In this document: positions 19,175 through 28,132 of the stretch, one piece after another
Layout: the number at the start of each line of letters is the position of its first letter
Position numbering within the stretch: position 1 is the first letter of the stretch
Source: Acidimicrobiaceae bacterium
GTDB lineage: Bacteria; Actinomycetota; Acidimicrobiia; Acidimicrobiales; RAAP-2
Direction of reading: 5' to 3'
Assembly (NCBI GenBank): GCA_003164095.1
Contig: PLRX01000111.1
Span: 1 to 64,000 of the forward strand
DNA: 64,000 nucleotides
The notes under the pieces: model-generated
Told to the model about the DNA's origin: nothing
The model's database searches: none
What the model saw: only the letters and a program-made list of their open reading frames with translations
Program-made: the position numbers and the translations under genes

Positions 19175-19369
19175 ATGACATCGACCCTCGACTGGTACGG
19201 ATGTCCGACCTTCCGGCTCCGGACCGCCGGACTCACCGTGTTCCTCGACGCCTACATCGAGCCGGTCCGGCGCGCCCTGCGGGAGCGTGCCCCGGGCGTC
19301 GAGCTGTTGGAGCCCCCCTACCTCGCTGCGACCCCGCTCTTCGAGGGCCTGGACCGCCGGCCGCGCTGA
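19175..19369 (+). pseudogene. Internally deleted metallo-beta-lactamase-fold hydrolase remnant
   Basis: LDWYGCPTFRLRTAGLTVFLDAYI (typical MBL N-terminus) joined directly to a C-terminal-like tail RRALRERAPGVELLEPPYLAATPLFEGL; only 64 aa. Confidence 0.5.
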
Positions 19370-19382
19370 CCGGACTCCCGAC

Positions 19383-20054
19383 TCAGTACGCGGCACCCGG
19401 ATGGTTGACCAGAACCGTCCTGCCGCCCGGATCCGTCACCCGGATCTCGTCGATGGAGGCGTACCGTGCGGCACATCCCATGGTCGCCACAACCGGTGCG
19501 TTGCTCGAGGCCCGGTAGCTGCCCGCTGTCCACCAGTACCCTTCGGTGTTCGACATCGAGACGGTGTACGTCTGCCCCGGTCGCAGCCCCTGCTCCTTGA
19601 CGGTCAGCGACGTGCCCCACGACCTCTGCTCGAGGACGACCGACGCCGTGACTCCCGGGGCTCCGCTCAGTGCGACCGTTCTCGTGGGTACTCCGGGGCG
19701 GTCCACCAGCGCGAGCGACAGCACGACCGCCAGCACGAGGGCCGCAGCCGACGCGCACGCGACGCCGACGTGCCGGACCTTCCGTCGGCGCCGGTCGAGT
19801 TCGTCCTCGGTACGCAGGCCCGACAGGACGGCGTCGGTCAGGTGCGGGGGCACCGACGCTGCCTCGGCAGGACGGCTCCTTTCCGCCCACGTGTCGAGGG
19901 CCCCGACGGTCGCGCGGAGCTCCGTGCTGATGGCCCGGCACTCCTCGCAGGTGGCCAGGTGGACCTCGAGCTCGGCCTGCTCGTCGGCATCGAGTGCGCC
20001 GAGCGCCGACATCGCCGACTGGCCGCGTCGCGCCATGCACGTCGTGCCGGTCAC
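19383..20054 (-). CDS. Anti-sigma factor with zf-HC2-like domain, TM segment and extracytoplasmic sensor domain
   Basis: LEVHLATCEECRAISTEL; TM ASAAALVLAVVLSLALV; start overlaps upstream sigma stop (GTGA). Confidence 0.85.
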   Translation of the reverse strand: MTGTTCMARRGQSAMSALGALDADEQAELEVHLATCEECRAISTELRATVGALDTWAERSRPAEAASVPPHLTDAVLSGLRTEDELDRRRRKVRHVGVACASAAALVLAVVLSLALVDRPGVPTRTVALSGAPGVTASVVLEQRSWGTSLTVKEQGLRPGQTYTVSMSNTEGYWWTAGSYRASSNAPVVATMGCAARYASIDEIRVTDPGGRTVLVNHPGAAY

Positions 20055-20617
20055 TGCTCCCACCCCTCTTCGTTGAGCAGCACCCGCAGCGAGCGGAGCG
20101 CGTAGAACGCGCGGCTCCGCACCGTTCCCTCCGGGATCTCCAGCAGTGCGGACACCTCGGGACCCGAGCGCCCGTTGAAGTACAGCTCGTGGATGACCCG
20201 CCGATGGTCCTCGTGGAGGCGTCCGAGCGCAACGTCGACCTGCCACGACACGATGGCGTCCTCGAGTCCGTCCGCGGTCGGGACGTCGGTCTCGTCATCC
20301 ATGACGCCGGTGGCCATCCTTGACTGCTTCCCGATCAGGTCGATGATCGCACGGCGTTCGATCGTGAAGAGCCAGGTGCGGAGCGACCCCCGGCTCGGGT
20401 CGAACTGCGCACGCGATCGCCACGCCCGGACGAACGTCTCCTGCACGGCATCGTCGGCGAGACCCGAGTCGAGCAGCGAACGGCGTGCGAACCCGAGCAT
20501 CTCGCCGCCCATGGCGAGGAACGCGTCGCGCAGCACGTCCTCCGTGATCGCCCCGGGCTCCGACCGGCCGCGAGCTCTCCACGGTCGCACACCCCGCCCT
20601 TCACCAGGGTCCGTCAT
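20051..20617 (-). CDS. ECF-type RNA polymerase sigma factor
   Basis: GLADDAVQETFVRAWRSRAQFDPSRGSLRTWLFTIERRAIID and HRRVIHELYFNGRSGPEVSALLEIPEGTVRSRAFYALRSLR. Confidence 0.93.
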   Translation of the reverse strand: MTDPGEGRGVRPWRARGRSEPGAITEDVLRDAFLAMGGEMLGFARRSLLDSGLADDAVQETFVRAWRSRAQFDPSRGSLRTWLFTIERRAIIDLIGKQSRMATGVMDDETDVPTADGLEDAIVSWQVDVALGRLHEDHRRVIHELYFNGRSGPEVSALLEIPEGTVRSRAFYALRSLRVLLNEEGWEQ

Positions 20618-20720
20618 GTGCACAGGATCCTCCGTCGACCCCGGGTGCGCCCGCACCTGGACACCGTCAATTGTGCATGTGGGCCCGAGTGCTCCCACCT
20701 CGTGGCCCTCGTGCCACTTC

Positions 20721-21335
20721 CTAGTACCCGGATCCACCCCGGGTGCCTCCCGCAGCGGTCGTCGTGGTCGAACTCCCACCGGACGCTGGCCCCGAGGTGC
20801 TCAGCACGAACCAGGTGCCGTCGACTCCCTGTCCCTTGTCCGTGCCCGGGGCCGTATCGCCCTGGAAGTAGTACAGCCGATGACCCCTGTAGGTGACCTG
20901 GGACGTTCCGTCGGGCCGCATGGCGGTTGCGAGGGTTCCCGACGCTCCGGACGGGAGCGTCGGTGTGGCCCCGGCTGACGCCAACAACGGGGGCCAGGCC
21001 ACCGCACACTGTCCCGTGCAACTCGTGGAGGTCGACGTGTCTGCCGTGAAGTAGTAGAGGGTTCTTCCGTGCGGTCCGGTCAGTACGGATCCGACAGCCG
21101 GGAGCGTCGCCGATCCGAGTTTGAACGAGGCAGTCGGGTCGGTCGACCCGGCGGGCGATGCCTTCGTGGTGGTCGAGGCACTCTGCGCCGATCCGCACGC
21201 AGCAACAACTACAGCGATCGCGGCAAGGGAGACGACCAGACCAGAATGCCGGAATCGGCCGGACCGACGGCGTCCGTCGGCTCGCTCCTCCTGTGGATGC
21301 GAGTCTTCCGTCAGTGCAGGCATCTGGTTCGTCAT
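20721..21335 (-). CDS. Secreted lipoprotein with PF03640-type repeats
   Basis: Lipobox [41 protein letters not shown] and [30 protein letters not shown]. Confidence 0.85.
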   Translation of the reverse strand: MTNQMPALTEDSHPQEERADGRRRSGRFRHSGLVVSLAAIAVVVAACGSAQSASTTTKASPAGSTDPTASFKLGSATLPAVGSVLTGPHGRTLYYFTADTSTSTSCTGQCAVAWPPLLASAGATPTLPSGASGTLATAMRPDGTSQVTYRGHRLYYFQGDTAPGTDKGQGVDGTWFVLSTSGPASGGSSTTTTAAGGTRGGSGY

Positions 21336-21489
21336 CGATAGTGAGTACCGGGATGGAGCCCATTCCGTTCACTCGAACCCGGAACTCCTCGAATGACCGG
21401 GTCCCGAACACGTCCTGTCAGCGATCCGGCCGGTCGACGGCGGCGGCATACTGGCCGGAGACGTCCCGATCGGCAGTATGGAGTCGCTG

Positions 21490-22329
21490 ATGCCCGAGCT
21501 ACCCGAGATGCAGGCCCTCGCCGAGCGCCTCGACGCCGTTCTCGCAGGTAGTGCCGTCACCGGGATCGACCCGCTCGGCTTCACCGCGCTCAAGACGGTG
21601 ACGCCGTCGCCGACCGAACTCGTCGGCCGCACGGTCGCGGGTGTCGGCCGCCGCGGCAAGTACCTGGTGCTCGACCTCGGCGACGGCCTCCGTGTCCTGG
21701 TCCACCTGTCCCAGGCCGGCCGGCTCGACATCGAGTCGCCCGCCAAGGCCACCCGACCCAAGGGCAGCGTGGTGCGGATCCGCTTCGACGACGACTCGGC
21801 GATCCTCGTGCGTGAGCACGGGAGTCAACGCAAGGCCGCGTGGTGGGTGCTCGGACCGGGTGACGACGGCCCGCTCGCCGCGCTGGGTCCCGAGCCCGAC
21901 GACGAGGCGTTCGCCGAGCTCCTGATGACCAGCGATTCGACACGTCGGGTCCACACCGTGCTGCGTGACCAGCGGATGCTGGCCGGCCTCGGTCGTGGCT
22001 ACGTCGACGACGTGCTCAATGCCGTCGGGCTGTCCCCGTTCTGTTCACTGCGGTCCCTCTCGACCGAACAGCGCTCGGCGCTGGTCGCCACCATCCGCTC
22101 GCTCCTGGCCGATGCCCTCGACCAGGAGCGCGGCCGGACGGGCGGCCTGTCCGAGCCCAAGCTGGGCCAACGCTTCGCCGTCCACAACCGGGTCGGCCAA
22201 CCGTGCCCGCGCTGCGGCCAGCCGCTGCTCCGGGTCTCCTACGAGTCCTACGAGATCGTCTATTGCCGGCACTGCCAGACAAACGGCCGGACGCTCGCCG
22301 ACCGCCGCCTGTCGCGTCTGCTCCGCTAG
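21490..22329 (+). CDS. Fpg/Nei-family DNA glycosylase
   Basis: MPELPEMQALAERL N-terminus, RRGKYLVLDL, H2TH region, C-terminal zinc finger CPRCGQPLLRVSYESYEIVYCRHCQTNGRTLADRRLSRL. Confidence 0.92.
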   Translation: MPELPEMQALAERLDAVLAGSAVTGIDPLGFTALKTVTPSPTELVGRTVAGVGRRGKYLVLDLGDGLRVLVHLSQAGRLDIESPAKATRPKGSVVRIRFDDDSAILVREHGSQRKAAWWVLGPGDDGPLAALGPEPDDEAFAELLMTSDSTRRVHTVLRDQRMLAGLGRGYVDDVLNAVGLSPFCSLRSLSTEQRSALVATIRSLLADALDQERGRTGGLSEPKLGQRFAVHNRVGQPCPRCGQPLLRVSYESYEIVYCRHCQTNGRTLADRRLSRLLR

Positions 22330-22541
22330 CTGACACGCCCTCCGGCGCTCACTCGGCGGCGATCGCCGTCGGCACGTCGAGCTCGGCGGCACGGCGGGCC
22401 GGCCAGGACGCCGCCGCCTGACCCCGTCCACACCCACCACCCGCGCCGACCGGTGTGGCGGATCGATCCGGCACCGCCCGCTGCGCGGAACGATCCCGAC
22501 GTCTACGCTCCGTGCAGGGCCGAGAACGCGCGAGGAGGTCC

Positions 22542-23789
22542 GTGCGACGACGTGTGACGGGCGGGCCGCTGGCACTGACGCTTGTCGTCATCGCCCTGGG
22601 TCTCGCCGCGTGCAGCTCGAGTCCGTCGACGACCAGCCCACGGTCGGAGGGCACGACCTCGACGTCGGGCACGGCCGCTCCGGCGTCGTCCACGACGACC
22701 ACCACACTGCCCGCTGCAGCTGCCGGGGTGGAAGAGCCCGTCTCCGCCATCCCGTGGTCGCAGGTCGGTCCCGGCTGGCAGGTGGCCCTCTGGGGACCAC
22801 ATGCGGCGGTCTCCCCCGGGTCGCAGGCTGCGGACTGGGACCAGCAGCCCACGACCCTCTTCCTGGTCGACCCCGCCGGGGGCAGGTACAACGTGACGAC
22901 GTTGCCCGCACCGTCGGGCTACGCCCTGTCCGACTGGTCGGGTGACGGGCGCCGCGTCCTCCTGCTCGAGCCCGGCGGAACCGGGGGCTCGACCTTCGAC
23001 GAGGTGGACCTGTCCACCGGCCGCGTCCTCCACACCGTCACGGAGTCCGAGGAGGCCTCGGCGAGGTTCACGCGACCCACCGGTCAGGCACTCCTCGTGT
23101 GGACGACCGGGGTCGACGAGTCGCCGACCACCCTCGTCCGGACGTCATGGACCGGGTCCGTCCAACTCGACTACCCGGGCAGCTACCCCGGTCTGGGCAG
23201 CCTCACCTCGTTCTTCCTGTCCGGGCTCGACGGCACCCAGCTCGTCGTGGGCACGTCCAACGGGTTGGCACTCATCGACAACGACGGGACCTTCGTCCGG
23301 GCGATCGGGCCCCAGGGCCGGACCTGCACCCCGACCAGATGGTGGGACGCGGCCGACCTCGTGGCGACGTGCCAGCCACCGGCTGCCGATGCATCGGCCG
23401 AGTCGTCGCTCTGGCTCGTACCCGTCAGCGGCCAGTCCGCCGCGCAGCTGACGAACCCGCAGGCTCCCGACTACGGCGACCTCGACGGCTGGCAGGTCGG
23501 ATCGACCACCTACGTCCAGGCGTCGGGTGCCTGCGGGACCGAGTACCTGGCGCAACGCAATCCGGACGGCACCACCTCGAAGGTGACCGTGCCCGGCGCG
23601 ACCGACAGCGTCCAGGTGATCGGGGCCCACCAGTCCCAGCTCGGACTCCTGGCCCAGATGGCCTGCGGCTCGGGCGAGACCCTTTTCTGGTTCGACCCCG
23701 TCACGTCGGCCGAGACGCCGCTGCTCGGGCCGCTGGTCAACGGTGGCGGCGTGCTGGCGGCACTCCCGTACCCCGGCCTCCAGCCCTGA
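22542..23789 (+). CDS. Lipoprotein of unknown function, TolB/beta-propeller-like
   Basis: GTG start with GAGGAGG SD; lipobox LAAC; repeated SGDGRRVLLLEPGG / DLSTGRVLHTV type blades. Confidence 0.65.
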   Translation: MRRRVTGGPLALTLVVIALGLAACSSSPSTTSPRSEGTTSTSGTAAPASSTTTTTLPAAAAGVEEPVSAIPWSQVGPGWQVALWGPHAAVSPGSQAADWDQQPTTLFLVDPAGGRYNVTTLPAPSGYALSDWSGDGRRVLLLEPGGTGGSTFDEVDLSTGRVLHTVTESEEASARFTRPTGQALLVWTTGVDESPTTLVRTSWTGSVQLDYPGSYPGLGSLTSFFLSGLDGTQLVVGTSNGLALIDNDGTFVRAIGPQGRTCTPTRWWDAADLVATCQPPAADASAESSLWLVPVSGQSAAQLTNPQAPDYGDLDGWQVGSTTYVQASGACGTEYLAQRNPDGTTSKVTVPGATDSVQVIGAHQSQLGLLAQMACGSGETLFWFDPVTSAETPLLGPLVNGGGVLAALPYPGLQP

Positions 23790-23865
23790 GCTGCGGGCAT
23801 CGGCGCGACGCAGGCGAGCTGACACCGTGTCGCCTCCTGCATCGCCTCCCGTGTCGCCGTCGCCG

Positions 23866-24279
23866 ATGCTGCGGATCTTCGTCAGGAACGCCGAACGCCG
23901 CTTCCCTCCGGCGGAGCAGGCGGAGCTCTCGCGTCGTGCCCCGGCCATCGCTGCCACCACCTCGTCGGCCGACGGACGCCGGGCCCGGAGGTGTGCCAGG
24001 TGGGCGATGGAGGTCGCGGCCGGCACGGACCCGTCACACCCCGGCTGGGCGCGGGTGCACGAGCTCCACCGGGAGTGGCGCGACCTGTGGTTCGGCTTCC
24101 GGATGGGCACCTCGGGTCCCCGCGGGCCGGAGCCGGTGGTGGGTGAGGACGTGCACGTCCAGTGGGTCGAGGAGGCGGTCGACGTGGCCTGCCGGCTCGG
24201 CGAGGAGTCGGGGTGGCAACACGCCCACTGGGAGGCCCTCCTGGACGAGCTGATCGCCATGGAGGGGACCGACGGATGA
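23866..24279 (+). CDS. Hypothetical protein
   Basis: ORF with coding-like composition (MLRIFVRNAERRFPPAEQAELSRRAPAIAA...ELIAMEGTDG). Confidence 0.55.
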   Translation: MLRIFVRNAERRFPPAEQAELSRRAPAIAATTSSADGRRARRCARWAMEVAAGTDPSHPGWARVHELHREWRDLWFGFRMGTSGPRGPEPVVGEDVHVQWVEEAVDVACRLGEESGWQHAHWEALLDELIAMEGTDG

Positions 24280-24319
24280 GCCGGCGTCTACGGTCGGGCA
24301 CCCGCAATTCGCCTCTTCA

Positions 24320-24613
24320 CAAACGGCCGTCCGAGGAGCACACTGGATAGTGAGGGATCGGAGCGGATCCCGAAAGGAGGTAGCCGATGGGCAGACAACG
24401 CAGAGGTACCTCATCCTGAGTCGGAGCAGCGAGGGAGTCGCCGGGCGATTGCCCGGCAGGCCCAGGTAGACAACGGCAAGCGGCTCGCAATGGGAGCGTT
24501 GCAACATCGGGGCAAGGATGTCCCCCCTGGTCGCCATCTTCTGACCGCACCCTGACCCGGAGTACAACTGAAGGCGAGCGCCCGGTCCCCACCAGCGTGT
24601 GGGACGGGCGCTC
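24320..24613 (+). ncRNA. Candidate structured RNA / leader element with embedded 10-aa ORF (MGRQRRGTSS)
   Basis: AAAGGAGG SD (24373-24380), ATG 24387 to TGA 24419; GAGGTACCTC palindrome; GCCGGGC-gatt-GCCCGGC hairpin (24440-24457); repeated AGACAACG (24393, 24468); long GC hairpin at 24576-24613. Confidence 0.35.
24576..24613. terminator. Long GC-rich hairpin in the convergent intergenic region
   Basis: GAGCGCCCG...CGGGCGCTC (9 bp) extended by TCCC/GGGA and AC/GT with small bulges; no T-tract. Confidence 0.55.
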
Positions 24614-24697
24614 TGCCATGTCCGGACGCATGTCCCCACCACATGCACCGAAGCAACGGATGGTTCGGTCGCCGGATCGCCCGGTGGGGGCCTCAGC

Positions 24698-26974
24698 TCA
24701 CTGGTGGCGCATGATGCGCTCGAATTCGGCGGCCGGGTCCACCGGGGGGAGTGGGCCCACCGTGATCGACACACCCACCAGTGACGCCGGGGCCGGGGCC
24801 GGTGGCCGGTAGTCGGTGCACACCGGGAAGGGCCGGCTGTAGCCGACCGTCAGGAATGCGCCGTCGGGCGACCAGGCCAGGGGCGGGTGGACGTCGAGCA
24901 GCCGGCGGGCGAGTTCGTCGCCATCGGCGGACAGCGCGACCTCGAGCGAGCCGTCGACCAGCCGGCCCTCGGCGCAGAGCAGCAGGCCGGCGGCGGCGGT
25001 GCCCGTGGGCAGGTCGGCTGCCGCGGTGTGCGGCCCGCCCTTGCCGGCCAGACACCACCGGACCTGTCCCTCGGCGAGGTACCAGACCCACCCCGAGTTC
25101 CAGTCACCCTGCTCGCACAGGACCGCCGTCCCCACCACCGGCAGCGGGCCATCGAACGCGGCCACCATGCGGAACCCGCCGGCGATGTTCGGCCCGACCA
25201 CCTCGTGGACCTTGTCTCCGGTGTGGAGGTCGTAGGAGAGGCGCGGCGCCGTCCACGGGGCACGCATGTGCCGGATCCTGGTCATGTGGCCGTCGTCGAT
25301 CGGCAGGACCTGGTTCCGCTCCGCCTCGGCGAACCAGAGGCGGACCAGCTCGTCGAGGAGTTCGGGCCGCTCGTCGGCCAGGTCGTCGATCTCGGTCGGG
25401 TCGACCCGCGTGTCGTAGAGCTCCCAGCGGTCCGTGGCGAAGTCGTGGCTGCCCACGATGCTGTCCCGCTCGGCCGCGGTCAGCTGGTTCACGTGGTTGG
25501 TGACCGCCTTCCAGCCGTCGCGGTAGATGGCCCGACTCCCCCAGCACTCGTAGTACTGCACCGGGTGCGGGTCGGGCGCTGCGGGGTCGAGCACCGCCGG
25601 CACCAGGGTCGATCCGTCGAAGCTCATCTGCGCGATGCCGTCGACCTCCTCGGGTAGGTCGATCCCGCAGAGTTCGAGGACCGTCGGCAGCACGTCCGTG
25701 GCGTGGCAGTACTGGTGCCGCAACGCCCCGGCGTCGTCGACGCCGGGGCCGGCCAGCACGAGCGGGTCGCGCACCCCACCCTCGAAGGTGTACCGCTTCC
25801 ACCGCCGGAACGGCGTGTTGCCGGCCAGCGCCCAGCCCCACGGGTAGTGACCGCTGGAGCCGAACCCGCCGAGGTCGTCGAAGTGGGCGAGCTCGTCCTC
25901 GATGTCGTCCGGCTCATCGGAGATGTAGTGACCGAGCTGGTTGTAGGTCCCGTTCGGGCCGCCCTCGGCCGATGCCCCGTTGTCCGAGACGCAGAGGACC
26001 AGGGTGTTGTCGAGCTCGCCCGTTGCCTCGAGGTGGTCGAGAACGCGTCCCATCTGATGGTCGGCGTGGGCGATGAACGCCGCACACACCTCCATCATGC
26101 GGGCGTAGAGACGGCGACGGGGCTCGTCGATCGTCGACCACTCCTCCACCCAGGGGGGACGCGGGGACAGCGGTGTGCCCTCGGGCAGGATGCCGAGCTC
26201 GAGCTGGCGGCGGTGGGTCGCCTCGCGCCACGCGTCCCAACCGTCGTCGAACCGGCCCCGGAAGCGCTCGATCCACTCGTCGGGCGCCTGGTGGGGTGCG
26301 TGGGGGGCGCCGGAGCCGTACCAGAGGAAGAAGGGGCGGTCCGGATGGGACCGTCGGAGCTCCGACAGGTAGGTGATGGCGTTGTCGGCCAGGTCGGCCT
26401 CCAGGTGGTAGCCCTCCTCGGGCGTGCTCGGCGGCTCGACGTGGTTGGTGTCGCGCACCAGGTTCGGCGTCCACTGGTTCGTCTCACCGTTGAGGAACCC
26501 GTAGTAGCGGTCGAAGCCGAGGCTCGTCGGCCACATCCCGTAGGGGCCGGTGTCCCGCTCGTCGCGCGGCACGAGGTGCCACTTGCCGACACAGAACGTG
26601 GCGTAGCCGTCCCCCCGGAGGATCTGGGCCAAGGTCCCTGCAGACCTGGGGAAGTGGCTGGCGTACCCCGGGAACGTGGTCGGCAGGTCGGGCAGCATCC
26701 CCATGCCGACGCGGTGATGGTTGCGGCCCGTCAGCAGGCACGAGCGGGTGGGCGAGCACACGGCGGTGGTGTGGAAGTTCGTGAACCGGAGCCCCCGGCC
26801 GGCCAGCCGGTCGATGGCCGGGGTCTCAAGGTCCGAGCCGTAGCCGCCCAGATGTGCGAAGCCGAGGTCGTCGAAGACGATCACCAGGACGTTCGGCGCC
26901 CCACTGCGGTACGGCTGGGGCACGGGCGACCGCGGGGCCTCGGCCATCGACAGTGGTCGTGTCTCGTCGGTCAT
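24698..26974 (-). CDS. Arylsulfatase (formylglycine-type sulfatase)
   Basis: PNVLVIVFDDLGFAHLGGYGSDLETPAIDRLAGRG, TTAVCSPTRSCLLTGRNHH (CxPxR), GKWHL, LWYGSGAPHAPHQ. Confidence 0.95.
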   Translation of the reverse strand: MTDETRPLSMAEAPRSPVPQPYRSGAPNVLVIVFDDLGFAHLGGYGSDLETPAIDRLAGRGLRFTNFHTTAVCSPTRSCLLTGRNHHRVGMGMLPDLPTTFPGYASHFPRSAGTLAQILRGDGYATFCVGKWHLVPRDERDTGPYGMWPTSLGFDRYYGFLNGETNQWTPNLVRDTNHVEPPSTPEEGYHLEADLADNAITYLSELRRSHPDRPFFLWYGSGAPHAPHQAPDEWIERFRGRFDDGWDAWREATHRRQLELGILPEGTPLSPRPPWVEEWSTIDEPRRRLYARMMEVCAAFIAHADHQMGRVLDHLEATGELDNTLVLCVSDNGASAEGGPNGTYNQLGHYISDEPDDIEDELAHFDDLGGFGSSGHYPWGWALAGNTPFRRWKRYTFEGGVRDPLVLAGPGVDDAGALRHQYCHATDVLPTVLELCGIDLPEEVDGIAQMSFDGSTLVPAVLDPAAPDPHPVQYYECWGSRAIYRDGWKAVTNHVNQLTAAERDSIVGSHDFATDRWELYDTRVDPTEIDDLADERPELLDELVRLWFAEAERNQVLPIDDGHMTRIRHMRAPWTAPRLSYDLHTGDKVHEVVGPNIAGGFRMVAAFDGPLPVVGTAVLCEQGDWNSGWVWYLAEGQVRWCLAGKGGPHTAAADLPTGTAAAGLLLCAEGRLVDGSLEVALSADGDELARRLLDVHPPLAWSPDGAFLTVGYSRPFPVCTDYRPPAPAPASLVGVSITVGPLPPVDPAAEFERIMRHQ

Positions 26975-27213
26975 CTGCTCCGTCCCCTCCCCGCGCACCC
27001 GCACGGCGTCGCCGTCGAGGGTACGACGTCGAGGGCGGCGGTTCCAAAGACCCGTCACCGGCCCGTCCGACGGCACACCTGCGGAGGGTCGGCTCCAGGA
27101 CGGCTCGGCCCGACGGGCACTCCCACGCCCCGGACCCCCAGGGGTGCCTGACCTATGATTCGCGCAGCAGCGACCTCCGCTGCCGGCCGTCGTGGGGGAG
27201 AGCGAGTCAGAGC

Positions 27214-28116
27214 ATGCCGTCACCCCCGGACGAGGCGGGTCGGGAGTCCGGCGGCCCCGACGCGACACAGCACCCGCATGGCGCGCCAGCGGTCGTGGGT
27301 GCGGGCCACCACCAGGTCACGCTGCCACCGGCCACGCTGGACGTCAGCATCGTCGTCCCCTACTACAACCCGGGAAAACGGCTCCGCCGCACGGTGGACC
27401 AGATGCTCCAGGTCCTTCGGGACTCGGAGACGAGCTTCGAGATCATCACGGTGTCGGACGGCTCGACCGACGGGAGCCCACTGTCGCTCGAAGGACTCCC
27501 GGACGACCTCATCCGCAACGTCGTCCTGGAGCGCAACGGAGGGAAGGGCCAGGCCCTCCAGATCGGGTTGGCCCTCGGCCGGGGGCGCTACCTCGGCTTC
27601 CTCGACGCCGACGGCGACCTGTCCCCTGCACTCTTGGCTCCGTTCCTGACCCTCATGCGGCTCTACGAGCCCGACATCATCCTGGGCAGCAAGCGGCACC
27701 CGATGTCGTCGGTCCACTACCCACCGGTCCGCCGTGCCTACTCCTGGGGCTACCAGCAGCTGATCCGCGTCCTCTTCAATCTCCAGGTGCGGGACACCCA
27801 GGTCGGCATCAAGCTCATCGACCGGGAGGTGATCGCCGCCGTCCTGCCCCTCCTGGTCGAGCGCCGATTCGCGTTCGACCTCGAGCTCCTCGTGGTGGCG
27901 AACCACCTCGGCTACGACAAGCTCTTCGAGGCCCCGGTGCGCATCGAGGAGCGCTTCTCGAGCACCATCTCGAGCCGGGCGGTCCTCGGGATGCTGGCCG
28001 ACACGCTGTCGATCTTCGTCCGCCTACGCATGCTCCGGTTCTACGACAAGAAGGCCATCCCGCCGATCGCCGGGACGCTGTCGTTCAGCGAGCCCGAGAG
28101 TCCGGGCCCGTCGTGA
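27214..28116 (+). CDS. Glycosyltransferase family 2 (DPM1/DPG synthase-like)
   Basis: DVSIVVPYYNPGKRLRRTVDQML, ITVSDGSTDGS, NGGKGQALQIGLALGRGRYLGFLDADGDLSP. Confidence 0.92.
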   Translation: MPSPPDEAGRESGGPDATQHPHGAPAVVGAGHHQVTLPPATLDVSIVVPYYNPGKRLRRTVDQMLQVLRDSETSFEIITVSDGSTDGSPLSLEGLPDDLIRNVVLERNGGKGQALQIGLALGRGRYLGFLDADGDLSPALLAPFLTLMRLYEPDIILGSKRHPMSSVHYPPVRRAYSWGYQQLIRVLFNLQVRDTQVGIKLIDREVIAAVLPLLVERRFAFDLELLVVANHLGYDKLFEAPVRIEERFSSTISSRAVLGMLADTLSIFVRLRMLRFYDKKAIPPIAGTLSFSEPESPGPS

Positions 28117-28132
28117 TCCGTCGGCCCGGGCG

